The position numbers and the translations under genes are program-made. A DNA stretch of 64,000 nt from Isoptericola sp. BMS4 (GTDB taxonomy: Bacteria > Actinomycetota > Actinomycetes > Actinomycetales > Cellulomonadaceae): contig NZ_SIRP01000001.1 of NCBI RefSeq assembly GCF_011634835.1, forward strand, positions 1,511,603-1,575,602, given 5' to 3'. Below are positions 53,995-61,312 of the stretch, piece by piece; positions within the stretch are counted from its first letter, which is position 1; each line of letters begins with the position of its first letter. The notes under the pieces were generated by a model. That model was not told where the DNA came from. It did not search any database and saw nothing but the letters and a program-made list of their open reading frames with translations.

Positions 53995-54918
53995 TCAGGC
54001 GGGCGCGTCCTCGCGGGTCGCCTCGTCGAGGTCGGCGAGCATCGCCTCGGCGTCCTCGACGACGTCGGGCAGGCCGCGGCGCACGCCGTGCAGCAGCCAG
54101 CGCGCCAGCGCCAGCTCGCCGACGAGCAGGGCGCGGTCGACCAGCCGGGTGTCGTGCAGCTCGGTGCGGCGCAGCTGGTACGCCTCCATGATCGAGTCCA
54201 CGGCCTCGGGCGGGGCGGCGGCGAGGAGCCAGGCGAGGTCGTCCGCCGGGTCGGCCACCCGGGACTCCGACCAGCCGCTCACGCTCGTCACGCGCCCGCG
54301 CGAGACGAGCATCTGGTCCGGTGCCAGGTCGCCGTGCACCACCACGGGCTGGAAGCGCCACAGCGCGACGTCCTCGAGCGCTGCCTCCCACCGGCGCAGC
54401 AGCGTCGGCGGCACCTTGCCGGTCGCGGCGGCCTCGTCGAGCTCGACCAGGCGGCGCTCGCGGTACTCGGTGGCGGTGTACGAGGGCAGCCCGCACGACT
54501 CGACGACGGACGCGGGCAGCTCGTGAACCGCCGCCAGCGTGCGGCCCAGGTCCGCGGCGAGGCCGGGGCCGGGCCGCAGCGAGTCGAGGTCGAGCGGGTC
54601 GCCCGTGACGTGCTGGTGCACGACGGCGCGGCCGCCCTCGGGCAGCAGCGCGTACCCGGCGACCTGCGGCACGGTGAAGGGCAGGACGCCCGCCTCGACG
54701 TACAGGTGGAGTGCCTCCAGCAGCTCGATCTCCGCCTCGAGCGCGGCGCCGGCCATCGTCGTGCGGGGCGCGCGCACCAGCCAGTCGCGGTCGTCCGCGG
54801 CGGTGACGACGGCGACGTCGTAGTCCCCCGGCACCTCCTCGGGACGGACCGACCGGGCGTCGAGCCCCGGGACGGCGGCCGTCGCGAGCGCGGCGAGGGC
54901 GAGCGGGCTGCGTGGCAC
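53995..54918 (-). CDS. Divergent aminoglycoside/macrolide phosphotransferase-fold protein
   Basis: 307 residues from GTG 54918; TACGGT on the minus strand lies 6 nt upstream, so leaderless. The kinase-like fold is shown by VVVHGDLAPDQMLV and VADPADDLAWLL. Two catalytic positions are changed: the Asn of HGDxxxxN is Gln, and the metal-binding Asp of the usual IDW motif reads SGW. It may be a pseudokinase or have a non-antibiotic role. A resistance function should not be assumed. Divergent from nudC. Confidence 0.85.
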   Translation of the reverse strand: MPRSPLALAALATAAVPGLDARSVRPEEVPGDYDVAVVTAADDRDWLVRAPRTTMAGAALEAEIELLEALHLYVEAGVLPFTVPQVAGYALLPEGGRAVVHQHVTGDPLDLDSLRPGPGLAADLGRTLAAVHELPASVVESCGLPSYTATEYRERRLVELDEAAATGKVPPTLLRRWEAALEDVALWRFQPVVVHGDLAPDQMLVSRGRVTSVSGWSESRVADPADDLAWLLAAAPPEAVDSIMEAYQLRRTELHDTRLVDRALLVGELALARWLLHGVRRGLPDVVEDAEAMLADLDEATREDAPA

Positions 54919-55026
54919 GCGACCACCGTAGCGGTGCCGGGGGCGCCGCCGTCGCACCACGCGCGGGCGGCGGGACAGGTACTGGCAGGTGCCGGGGGCC
55001 GGGCCCGGTGTCGGTACGGTCGTCGG
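54919..55026. promoter_or_regulatory. Back-to-back leaderless promoters (APH-like gene / nudC)
   Basis: TACGGT occurs on the minus strand at 54930-54925 and on the plus strand at 55015-55020, each exactly 6 nt before a GTG start. Neither gene has a ribosome binding site. Confidence 0.65.
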
Positions 55027-56022
55027 GTGACTGCACCCGCCTGGCTCCCCGACCTGTCGTACACGCGCGCGTCGCACGACCGCGCCGCCGCCCGCCGCAC
55101 GGAGCCGGACCTGCTCCCGCGGCTGCTCGGCGATACCCGCACCCGCGTGCTGGTGGTGCACCGCGGGCGCGTCGCGGCCGACGCCGGGGGAGAGCCCCTG
55201 CTGCTGGCCCCGGCCGACGTCGCGGGCCTGCCCGCGGACCCGGACGCCGAGGCGCCGCACGAGGCGGGGCACCGGTGGCTGTTCCTCGGCGAGGACGACG
55301 ACGGCGCGTACCTGGGGCTGGTGCTGCCCGACGCCGCGGACACCGAGGCGGTGGACATCGAGGGCGTCACGCCGTCGTCCCCGGCGGCGCGGCTGGTGCG
55401 GACCCACGCGTGGGCCGGGCTGCGTGCGCTGGGCGGGCACGCCCTCGACGCGCTCGCGGCGGAGACGGTGGCGCTCGCGGGGTGGCATGCCGCCCACCAG
55501 CGGTGCCCGCGGTGCGGCGAGCCGACGGTCGTCGAGCAGGCCGGCTGGGTGCGCCGGTGCGTCGCCCAGGACCTCGAGATCTACCCGCGCACCGACCCCG
55601 CGGTCATCATGGCCGTCGTCGACGACGAGGACCGGCTCCTGCTCGGGCACGCGGCGCACTGGCCCGAGGGCCGGTACTCGACGCTCGCGGGCTACGTCGA
55701 GCCCGGCGAGGGACTGGAGCAGGCGGTGCGCCGCGAGGTCGCCGAGGAGACGGCGGTCGTGGTGGGCGACGGCCCCGGCGACGTGGAGTACCGCGGGAGC
55801 CAGCCGTGGCCCTTCCCCGCGTCCCTGATGCTCGGCTTCCGCGCCCGCGCCACCGGGACCTCGGTGCGGGTCGACGGCGTCGAGGTCACGCAGGCCCGCT
55901 GGTTCACGCGCGACGAGCTCGCCGCCGCGGTCCGCTCGGGGGAGGTGGGGCTGCCGAGCCGCCCGTCCATCGCCCGGGCGCTGGTCGAGGAGTGGTTCGG
56001 CGGTGACCTGCCGGGGGCGTGA
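55027..56022 (+). CDS. nudC: NAD-capped RNA / NADH pyrophosphatase
   Basis: 331 residues, GTG 55027, leaderless. N-terminal domain, zinc-ribbon region (CPRCGEPTVVEQAGWVRRC: only three Cys visible, so zinc binding is doubtful), then a Nudix box GYVEPGEGLEQAVRREVAEET and the NudC-specific SQPWPFPASLMLGF. Hydrolyses NADH and removes NAD caps from RNA. Position next to mycoredoxin and uvrD2 matches Rv3199c. Confidence 0.94.
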   Translation: MTAPAWLPDLSYTRASHDRAAARRTEPDLLPRLLGDTRTRVLVVHRGRVAADAGGEPLLLAPADVAGLPADPDAEAPHEAGHRWLFLGEDDDGAYLGLVLPDAADTEAVDIEGVTPSSPAARLVRTHAWAGLRALGGHALDALAAETVALAGWHAAHQRCPRCGEPTVVEQAGWVRRCVAQDLEIYPRTDPAVIMAVVDDEDRLLLGHAAHWPEGRYSTLAGYVEPGEGLEQAVRREVAEETAVVVGDGPGDVEYRGSQPWPFPASLMLGFRARATGTSVRVDGVEVTQARWFTRDELAAAVRSGEVGLPSRPSIARALVEEWFGGDLPGA

Positions 56023-56039
56023 CCATGCGATCCCCGGGC

Positions 56040-56100
56040 GCCGAACATGGGGTTGGTCCGGGACTCAGCAGCTGAGTCTCGGACCAACCCCATGTTCGGC
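56040..56100. repeat. Long palindrome, 29-bp stem (family A, copy 2)
   Basis: Left arm begins GCCGAACATGGGGTTGGTCC; right arm complementary except one G-T, which is a G-U pair in RNA; loop 3 nt (CAG). Outer sequence nearly the same as at 24572. Between convergent nudC and mycoredoxin genes: bidirectional terminator role likely. Confidence 0.9.
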
Positions 56101-56114
56101 AGGCGGTGGGCGGG

Positions 56115-56384
56115 TCAGTTCGCCAGGCGTGCCCTGACGTCGGCGAGCGACGGGTTCGTCGCGGCGGAGCCGTCGGGAAAGACGACGGTCGGGACGGTGC
56201 GGTTGCCGCCGTTGACCTGCTCGACGAACGCGGCGGTCTCCGGCTGCTCCTCGATGTCCACGACGGTGTACCCGATGCCCTCGGAGTCGAGCTGCGTGCG
56301 CAGCCGGCGGCAGTACCCGCACCAGGCGGTCGAGAACATCGTGACGGTCCCCGCCGCGGGGGTGTGGGTGGCGGCGTCGGTCAT
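56115..56384 (-). CDS. mrx1: Mycoredoxin / glutaredoxin-like protein
   Basis: 89 residues from ATG 56384 (GGAGG 8 nt upstream; longer frames overlap uvrD2). Active site WCGYC and the cis-proline segment RTVPTVVF define the fold. Mycoredoxin-1 reduces mycothiol mixed disulfides in actinobacteria; position beside nudC and uvrD2 matches Rv3198A. Confidence 0.92.
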   Translation of the reverse strand: MTDAATHTPAAGTVTMFSTAWCGYCRRLRTQLDSEGIGYTVVDIEEQPETAAFVEQVNGGNRTVPTVVFPDGSAATNPSLADVRARLAN

Positions 56385-56460
56385 CGGGAGAACCTCCGGT
56401 GGGGGTGGGTCTGGGGACGGCGCCAGCAGGTGTCGGCGCCGGCTGCGACAATCGCAGACG

Positions 56461-58503
56461 ATGTCGATTCCCGCCAGCACCGCTCCCAACTCCCCGACGG
56501 CGCCGCTTCATCCCGACGCGATCCTCGACGCCCTCGACCCCGAGCAGCGCGAGGTCGCGCTCGCGCTCACGGGGCCGGTCTGCGTGCTGGCCGGTGCCGG
56601 CACGGGCAAGACGCGGGCGATCACGCACCGCATCGCCTACGGGGTGCGCACGGGCACCTACCCGCCGACGTCGGTGCTGGCCGTGACGTTCACGGCGCGG
56701 GCCGCGGGGGAGATGCGCACCCGGCTGCGCGAGCTCGGCGTCGCCGGCGTGCAGGCCCGCACGTTCCACGCCGCTGCGCTGCGCCAGCTCGGGTACTTCT
56801 GGCCGCGCATCGTCGGCGGGGCGCCGCCCCGGATCCTCGAGCACAAGGCCCCGGTGGTCGCGGAGGCCGCACGACGGGTCGGTGCGAGCGTCGACCGCGT
56901 CGCGGTGCGCGACCTGTCGAGCGAGGTCGAGTGGGCGAAGGTCTCGCTGGTGACCGCCGAGGACTACGTGCGGGCGGCGCTCGCCGACGACCGTCCCGCG
57001 CCGTCCGGCTACGACCACCAGACGGTGGCCCGCCTCATCACCGCGTACGAGGACGTCAAGACCGAGCGGGGCGTCATCGACTTCGAGGACGTCCTGCTCA
57101 TGCTCGCGGACATGCTCGGCTCGCACCCGCACGTGGCCGACCAGGTGCGCTCCCAGTACCGGCACTTCGTGGTCGACGAATACCAGGACGTCTCGCCGCT
57201 GCAGCAGTTCCTCCTCGACCAGTGGCTGGGCGGGCGCCGCGAGCTGTGCGTCGTCGGCGACCCGTCCCAGACCATCTACTCCTTCACGGGCGCGACGCCG
57301 CACTACCTGCTGGACTTCACCCGGGCCCACGAGGGCGCCCAGGTGATCCGGCTCGTGCGCGACTACCGCTCCACCCCGCAGGTCGTGCACCTGGCCAACG
57401 AGATGCTGCGCCGCGGGCGGGTGGTCGGCGCCCTCGAGCTGCAGGCCCAGCGCCCCGCCGGGCCGCCGGTCGCCTACACCACCTACGACGACGACGAGTC
57501 CGAGGCCGCGGGGATCGCGGCGCGCGCCGCCCGCCTCGTCGCCTCCGGGGTGCGGCCCAGCGAGATCGCCGTCCTCTACCGCACGAACGCGCAGTCGGCC
57601 GCGTTCGAGTCCGCCCTCGCCGACGCCGGGGTGAACTACCTGGTGCGCGGCGGGGAGCGGTTCTTCAGCCGGCGGGACGTGCGCGACGCCGTCGTCCTGC
57701 TGCGGGGCGCCGCCCGGTCGGCGGACCCGGACCAGCCGATGCCCGAGCAGGTGCGGGACGTGCTCACCTCGGCCGGCTGGTCCGAGAAGGCGCCCGCCGC
57801 CCGCGGTGCCGCCCGCGAGCGCTGGGAGGCGATGCAGGCCCTGGTGGCGCTCGCCGACGACGTCGCGGCGGCAGGGACGGCGGAGGCGCCGGCGACGCTC
57901 GCCACCCTGGTCGCGGAGCTCGAGGAGCGGGCCGCGGCTCAGCACGCCCCGACCGTCGAGGGCGTCACCCTGGCCTCGCTGCACGCGGCCAAGGGCCTCG
58001 AGTGGGACGCGGTGTTCCTCGCGGGGGTGAGCGAGGGCCTGATGCCGATCTCGCTCGCCGAGACCGACGACGCCGTGGCGGAGGAGCGCCGCCTGCTGTA
58101 CGTCGGCGTGACGCGTGCCCGCGAGCACCTGGAGATCTCCTACGCCCGCGCGCGGAACCCCGGGGGGCGGGCGACCCGCAAGCCCACCCGGTTCCTGGAC
58201 GGCCTGTGGCCGGGGGCGCCGGCCGGGCGCGGGCGCCAGCGTTCTCGTGGGCAGGTGCGCCAGCAGCTGACCGGCAGCCACGACGTCGCGCTGTTCGACG
58301 CGCTGCGCGAGTGGCGGCTCTCCGTCGCGCGCGAGACGGACAAGCCGGCGTACACGGTGCTCGGCGACGCGACGCTGGCGGCCGTCGCGGAGCTGCGCCC
58401 GTCGTCGGTGGCGCAGCTGGCGCGCATCAACGGGATCGGCCCGGCGAAGATCGACCGGTACGGCGAGACCATCCTCGCGATCGTGGCCGACGGCGTGGGC
58501 TGA
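56461..58503 (+). CDS. uvrD2: UvrD2-type superfamily I DNA helicase with HRDC domain
   Basis: 680 residues from ATG 56461 (GACAAT 8 nt upstream, leaderless or nearly so). Motifs: LAGAGTGKTRAITHRI, VTFTARAAGEM, VVDEYQDVSP, GDPSQTIYSFTGA, HAAKGLEWD, VGVTRARE. C-terminal HRDC domain (about 610-678, FDALREWRLSVARE to RINGIGPAKIDRYG). In mycobacterial UvrD2 a tetracysteine module lies between the motor and HRDC; here the linker is Arg/Gly rich and contains no Cys at all. Confidence 0.95.
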   Translation: MSIPASTAPNSPTAPLHPDAILDALDPEQREVALALTGPVCVLAGAGTGKTRAITHRIAYGVRTGTYPPTSVLAVTFTARAAGEMRTRLRELGVAGVQARTFHAAALRQLGYFWPRIVGGAPPRILEHKAPVVAEAARRVGASVDRVAVRDLSSEVEWAKVSLVTAEDYVRAALADDRPAPSGYDHQTVARLITAYEDVKTERGVIDFEDVLLMLADMLGSHPHVADQVRSQYRHFVVDEYQDVSPLQQFLLDQWLGGRRELCVVGDPSQTIYSFTGATPHYLLDFTRAHEGAQVIRLVRDYRSTPQVVHLANEMLRRGRVVGALELQAQRPAGPPVAYTTYDDDESEAAGIAARAARLVASGVRPSEIAVLYRTNAQSAAFESALADAGVNYLVRGGERFFSRRDVRDAVVLLRGAARSADPDQPMPEQVRDVLTSAGWSEKAPAARGAARERWEAMQALVALADDVAAAGTAEAPATLATLVAELEERAAAQHAPTVEGVTLASLHAAKGLEWDAVFLAGVSEGLMPISLAETDDAVAEERRLLYVGVTRAREHLEISYARARNPGGRATRKPTRFLDGLWPGAPAGRGRQRSRGQVRQQLTGSHDVALFDALREWRLSVARETDKPAYTVLGDATLAAVAELRPSSVAQLARINGIGPAKIDRYGETILAIVADGVG

Positions 58504-58594
58504 TCACACGGGTCACGGGGCGCTCCGGGCGCCCCCGGAGACCGCGGGAGCGAGCGCCCCGGAACGCCCGGCACGACGCGCGAGAAAAACTTCC

Positions 58595-58634
58595 GGAAAA
58601 AAGATGTGGCGCGGCGGCGAGGAACGTCTATGCT
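58595..58634 (+). promoter_or_regulatory. Candidate whiB7 promoter with A-rich WhiB7 site
   Basis: GGAAAAAAGATG (58595-58606) is a rare A-rich island immediately upstream of a weak -35 (near GTGGCG, 58606-58611) with TATGCT (58629-58634) as -10 at 17-bp spacing. WhiB7 with sigma-A is known to need an AT-rich patch just upstream of -35, so autoregulation is expected. Confidence 0.65.
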
Positions 58635-58709
58635 CGTCAATGTCCGCGACGGTAGTGGCGCGCACCGAGAGGTGAGCGCCCGAGATCAGTAAGGAGGTGG
58701 GTGCAGAAG

Positions 58710-58895
58710 ATGGACACGATGAACCAGATCGTGATGGCGAACGCGTGCGTCAACGCTGCGCCGGGGCACAAGTCTGCTCTCGGCTACGCGCTGGACGTCG
58801 TCGTTCCGTTCCGCGTGCGCACGCACGCCGGGGCCGGCATCGCCGATCTCCGCCTCGCACCCGACTCCGCTCCCTGGATGCATCCGGTTCATTGA
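58710..58895 (+). CDS. whiB7 upstream leader peptide (uORF)
   Basis: 61 residues from ATG 58710 (MDTMNQIVMANACVNAAPGH...), preceded by AAGGAGGTG (58691-58699), almost the perfect anti-16S sequence; GTG 58701 is a less well spaced alternative. Stop at 58893-58895 is 8 nt before a terminator-like hairpin. In mycobacteria and Streptomyces a uORF before whiB7/wblC senses stalled or impaired ribosomes; this looks equivalent but is long. Peptide sequence itself is not recognised. Confidence 0.65.
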   Translation: MDTMNQIVMANACVNAAPGHKSALGYALDVVVPFRVRTHAGAGIADLRLAPDSAPWMHPVH

Positions 58896-58903
58896 CCGGT
58901 CCA

Positions 58904-58942
58904 GGCCGCGGAGTCCACCCGGGACCCGCGGCCCTCGTCTTT
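58904..58942 (+). terminator. whiB7 leader attenuator hairpin
   Basis: GGCCGCGG pairs with CCGCGGCC, with an inner GTCC/GGAC stem and one bulged A, followed by TCGTCTTT. This is the best intrinsic-terminator candidate in the leader and directly follows the uORF stop. Confidence 0.7.
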
Positions 58943-58980
58943 CCGCCCAGGGAAGAAGACCTCACCAGGTCGCACGAACC

Positions 58981-59048
58981 GGCCCCCTGACACCAGGGGG
59001 CCACCCGCAGGTCCTGAACACCGACGTTCACATCACACCCAGGACCTG
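58981..59048 (+). promoter_or_regulatory. Second and third hairpins of the whiB7 leader
   Basis: GGCCCCCTG-ACAC-CAGGGGGCC (58981-59002, perfect 9-bp stem) and CAGGTCCTG (59008-59016) with CAGGACCTG (59040-59048) across 23 nt. The last arm ends 2 nt before the whiB7 ribosome site GGAGGA (59051-59056), so folding could also affect translation. Confidence 0.65.
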
Positions 59049-59060
59049 ACGGAGGAACTC

Positions 59061-59444
59061 GTGCGTCTCGCACAGCTGTTGGACGAGCGGCTGCTCGACA
59101 CGATCCCCCAGGGCGGATCCGGCCCCTGGACTCCCCATCAACCCATCGACCCCAGCCCCGCGGCGGCCGCGGCGCAGGTCGCCGAGCTCGACCAGCAGTT
59201 CAGCGCGCTGCTGCCGTGCCGGACCAACGACCCCGAGCTGTGGTTCGCCGAGCACACCGCCCAGGTCGAGCAGGCCAAGGCGCTGTGCCGCTCCTGCCCG
59301 CTCCAGGCCGGCTGCCTCGCCGGCGCCCTGGACCGCCAGGAGCCGTGGGGCGTGTGGGGCGGTGAGGTCTTCGTCGACGGCAAGGTCGTGGCGCGCAAGC
59401 GCGGCCGCGGCCGGCCCCGGAAGTCGGAGACCGCCGCAGCATGA
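59061..59444 (+). CDS. whiB7: WhiB7 transcriptional regulator of intrinsic antibiotic resistance
   Basis: 127 residues, GTG 59061 with GGAGGA 4 nt upstream. Four cluster-binding cysteines (LLPCRTND, then ALCRSCPLQAGC: CxxCx5C), the EPWGVWGGE turn that contacts sigma-A, and a C-terminal AT-hook RGRGRPRK that is diagnostic for WhiB7 among Wbl proteins. Activates resistance genes when translation is inhibited. Gene neighbourhood next to uvrD2 and mrx1 equals that of Rv3197A. Confidence 0.96.
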   Translation: MRLAQLLDERLLDTIPQGGSGPWTPHQPIDPSPAAAAAQVAELDQQFSALLPCRTNDPELWFAEHTAQVEQAKALCRSCPLQAGCLAGALDRQEPWGVWGGEVFVDGKVVARKRGRGRPRKSETAAA

Positions 59445-59481
59445 CCCGCCAGGGCGCAGCACGCCCTGCCGGAGACGAGAA

Positions 59482-59528
59482 CCGCGACCCGCGGGACGGA
59501 GCACCCACCTCGGTCCCGCGGGTCGCGG
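59482..59528. terminator. Bidirectional hairpin terminator
   Basis: 16-bp perfect stem (CCGCGACCCGCGGGAC and complement) with 15-nt loop between convergent whiB7 and the E1-like gene. A smaller hairpin (CAGGGCG/CGCCCTG) lies at 59450-59468. Confidence 0.75.
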
Positions 59529-59561
59529 CCGTTCCCGCCGTCCACGGCCGCGGCCACCGGC

Positions 59562-60617
59562 TCACCGCGGCAGGCGCAGGCAGCCGCACGCGGGGTGCCC
59601 CGCGAGGCGGCGCAGGCGCGGGACGGCGTCGGGCAGGGACGTCTCGAGGACGCCCCCGGCCGTGAGCGGACGGTGGCCGTCCAGGTGGGCGAGCACCTGG
59701 CCGGCCGCGAGAGCCGCCGCGCACGCGGCGAGCGTCGTCTCGTGGGGTGCCGCCCGCCCGCCGGAGCGGCGCAGGGCGGCCGCCGCGGCCGGCCAGCGGT
59801 CGTCGGCGTCGGTCGCGTGGCGCTCGTCGCACCGCACGCACGGCGAGACGCCCGGCAGCACGAAGGGTCCGACGACGACGTCCGCCTCGCGCACGACGAC
59901 GGGCAGGTGCGCCACCCCGGCGCCCAGCAGGTGGTCGTAGCGCCCCGGGTCGGGCGCGTGCGCCTCGACCACCACCACGACCTCGGGCAGCAGGTCGCGG
60001 TCGAGCGTGTGGAACACCTGGGTGGCCGGGTGCCGCGCGCCGAGCCGGGCGCGCAGGGCCCGCTCCCGCGGCCGGCCGACGTCCGGCTGCTCGTACCCGC
60101 CGACGCCGAGGTCGAGGACCTGGACGGGCTCGCGGTCGTCGAGCACGAGGGTGCCGACGCCGGCGGTCGCGAGGTGCTCGGCCAGAGCGGCCCCGAGGCG
60201 CCCGAGCCCGGCGACCCCGACGGCACGCCGGGTCCGCGCCGCCAGGGTCGCCGCGCCGGCGTCGTCGGCACGCAGCGCACCGAGGACGACGGCGTCGCCG
60301 GCGCGTGTGGGCGGCACGTCGGGCCCGGGCGGGGGCTCGGGGACCAGCAGGCCGGACCGGGCGAGGAGGTCCTCGAGCCGGGCGCGCCGGTCGGGGTCGA
60401 GGTCCCAGCGGCGCGCGGTCCGCTCGAGCGTGCGGTGCGGCCGCCCGGACGTCTCCCGGAGCCAGCCGGCCTCGCCGGGCCGCAGCCCGGCGAGGACGAG
60501 GCTCCACCGGGGGTCGGTCCCGAGGAGCACCTCGCCCGCCCCGTGCTCGACGACCGGCGTGCCCCGCCGGAGCCGCCACGACGCACGGGCAAGGTCACGG
60601 GCGGCGGGAGAGGTCAT
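59562..60617 (-). CDS. E1/ThiF-like protein with TOMM-cyclodehydratase-like N-terminus
   Basis: 351 residues from ATG 60617 (GTG 60626 possible). N-terminal part (about 1-95, GTPVVEHGAGEVLLGTDPRW) resembles the leader-peptide-binding region of TOMM/thiazole-oxazole cyclodehydratases. It is followed by a Rossmann E1-like domain (GVAGLGRLGAALAEHLA) and a zinc-type Cys set (CVRCDERH; ACGC at the C-terminus). No YcaO partner or precursor peptide is seen within the window, so it is an orphan. The role is unknown. Confidence 0.82.
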   Translation of the reverse strand: MTSPAARDLARASWRLRRGTPVVEHGAGEVLLGTDPRWSLVLAGLRPGEAGWLRETSGRPHRTLERTARRWDLDPDRRARLEDLLARSGLLVPEPPPGPDVPPTRAGDAVVLGALRADDAGAATLAARTRRAVGVAGLGRLGAALAEHLATAGVGTLVLDDREPVQVLDLGVGGYEQPDVGRPRERALRARLGARHPATQVFHTLDRDLLPEVVVVVEAHAPDPGRYDHLLGAGVAHLPVVVREADVVVGPFVLPGVSPCVRCDERHATDADDRWPAAAAALRRSGGRAAPHETTLAACAAALAAGQVLAHLDGHRPLTAGGVLETSLPDAVPRLRRLAGHPACGCLRLPR

Positions 60618-60736
60618 GACCGTCACCCTGGCACGCGGGCCGGCGGGCCGGCCGGCGTCGTCCACAGGCCCGCGGCGGACCCCGGGAAGGGTGTGTGCTT
60701 CCGCGCCCGCGACGATTCCCCGGTACCGTCGTGCTC

Positions 60737-61255
60737 GTGGCCCACGACACGATGGCGTCGGTGGAGGTCCGCCGCAGCCGTCGGCGGACCGCGACGGTGA
60801 GTGCGTACCGCGACGGTGAGCGGACCGTCGTGGCCATTCCCGCGCGGTTCTCGCGGGCGCAGGAGCGTGAGTGGGTGGCGAAGATGCTCGCCCGGCTGGA
60901 GGACAAGGAGCGTCGGCGCCGGCCCTCGGACGCCGAGCTGGTCGAGCGTGCCCGCGAGCTGTCCGACAAGTATCTCGACGGGCGGGCGCACCCCACGAGC
61001 GTCTCCTGGTCGGCGCAGCAGGGGCGGCGCTGGGGGTCGTGCACGCTGGTGGACGGCTCGATCCGCATCTCCACGCGCGTGCAGGGCATGCCGGAGTGGG
61101 TGCTGGACTACGTGCTGCTGCACGAGCTCGCCCACCTGCTGCACGCCGGCCACGGCCCCGACTTCTGGCGGCTGTTGGAGGCCTATCCGCGCACCGAGCG
61201 CGCCCGCGGGTTCCTCGAGGGCGTCTCGTTCGTGCAGGATGACGCGGCGGGCTGA
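60737..61255 (+). CDS. YgjP/DUF45-type M48-like metallopeptidase
   Basis: 172 residues from GTG 60737; TACCGT (60724-60729) just upstream suggests a leaderless start. RRWGSCT and the zinc motif HELAHLLHAGHGPDFW (HExxH plus third His) define the family. Cytosolic, no signal peptide. Substrate unknown. Divergent from the E1-like gene. Confidence 0.9.
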   Translation: MAHDTMASVEVRRSRRRTATVSAYRDGERTVVAIPARFSRAQEREWVAKMLARLEDKERRRRPSDAELVERARELSDKYLDGRAHPTSVSWSAQQGRRWGSCTLVDGSIRISTRVQGMPEWVLDYVLLHELAHLLHAGHGPDFWRLLEAYPRTERARGFLEGVSFVQDDAAG

Positions 61256-61312
61256 GCCGGCCGCGTCCGCACGGTGTGCGGCCGCCCCTGCGGACGACCC
61301 GCGGGCGCGACG

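Noticed and set aside
53995-54918. Antibiotic resistance phosphotransferase regulated by WhiB7
   Set aside because: Key catalytic residues are altered and no A-rich WhiB7-type promoter patch is seen upstream.
59562-60617. Thiazole/oxazole-modified microcin gene cluster
   Set aside because: No YcaO, dehydrogenase, precursor peptide or exporter is found within the window.
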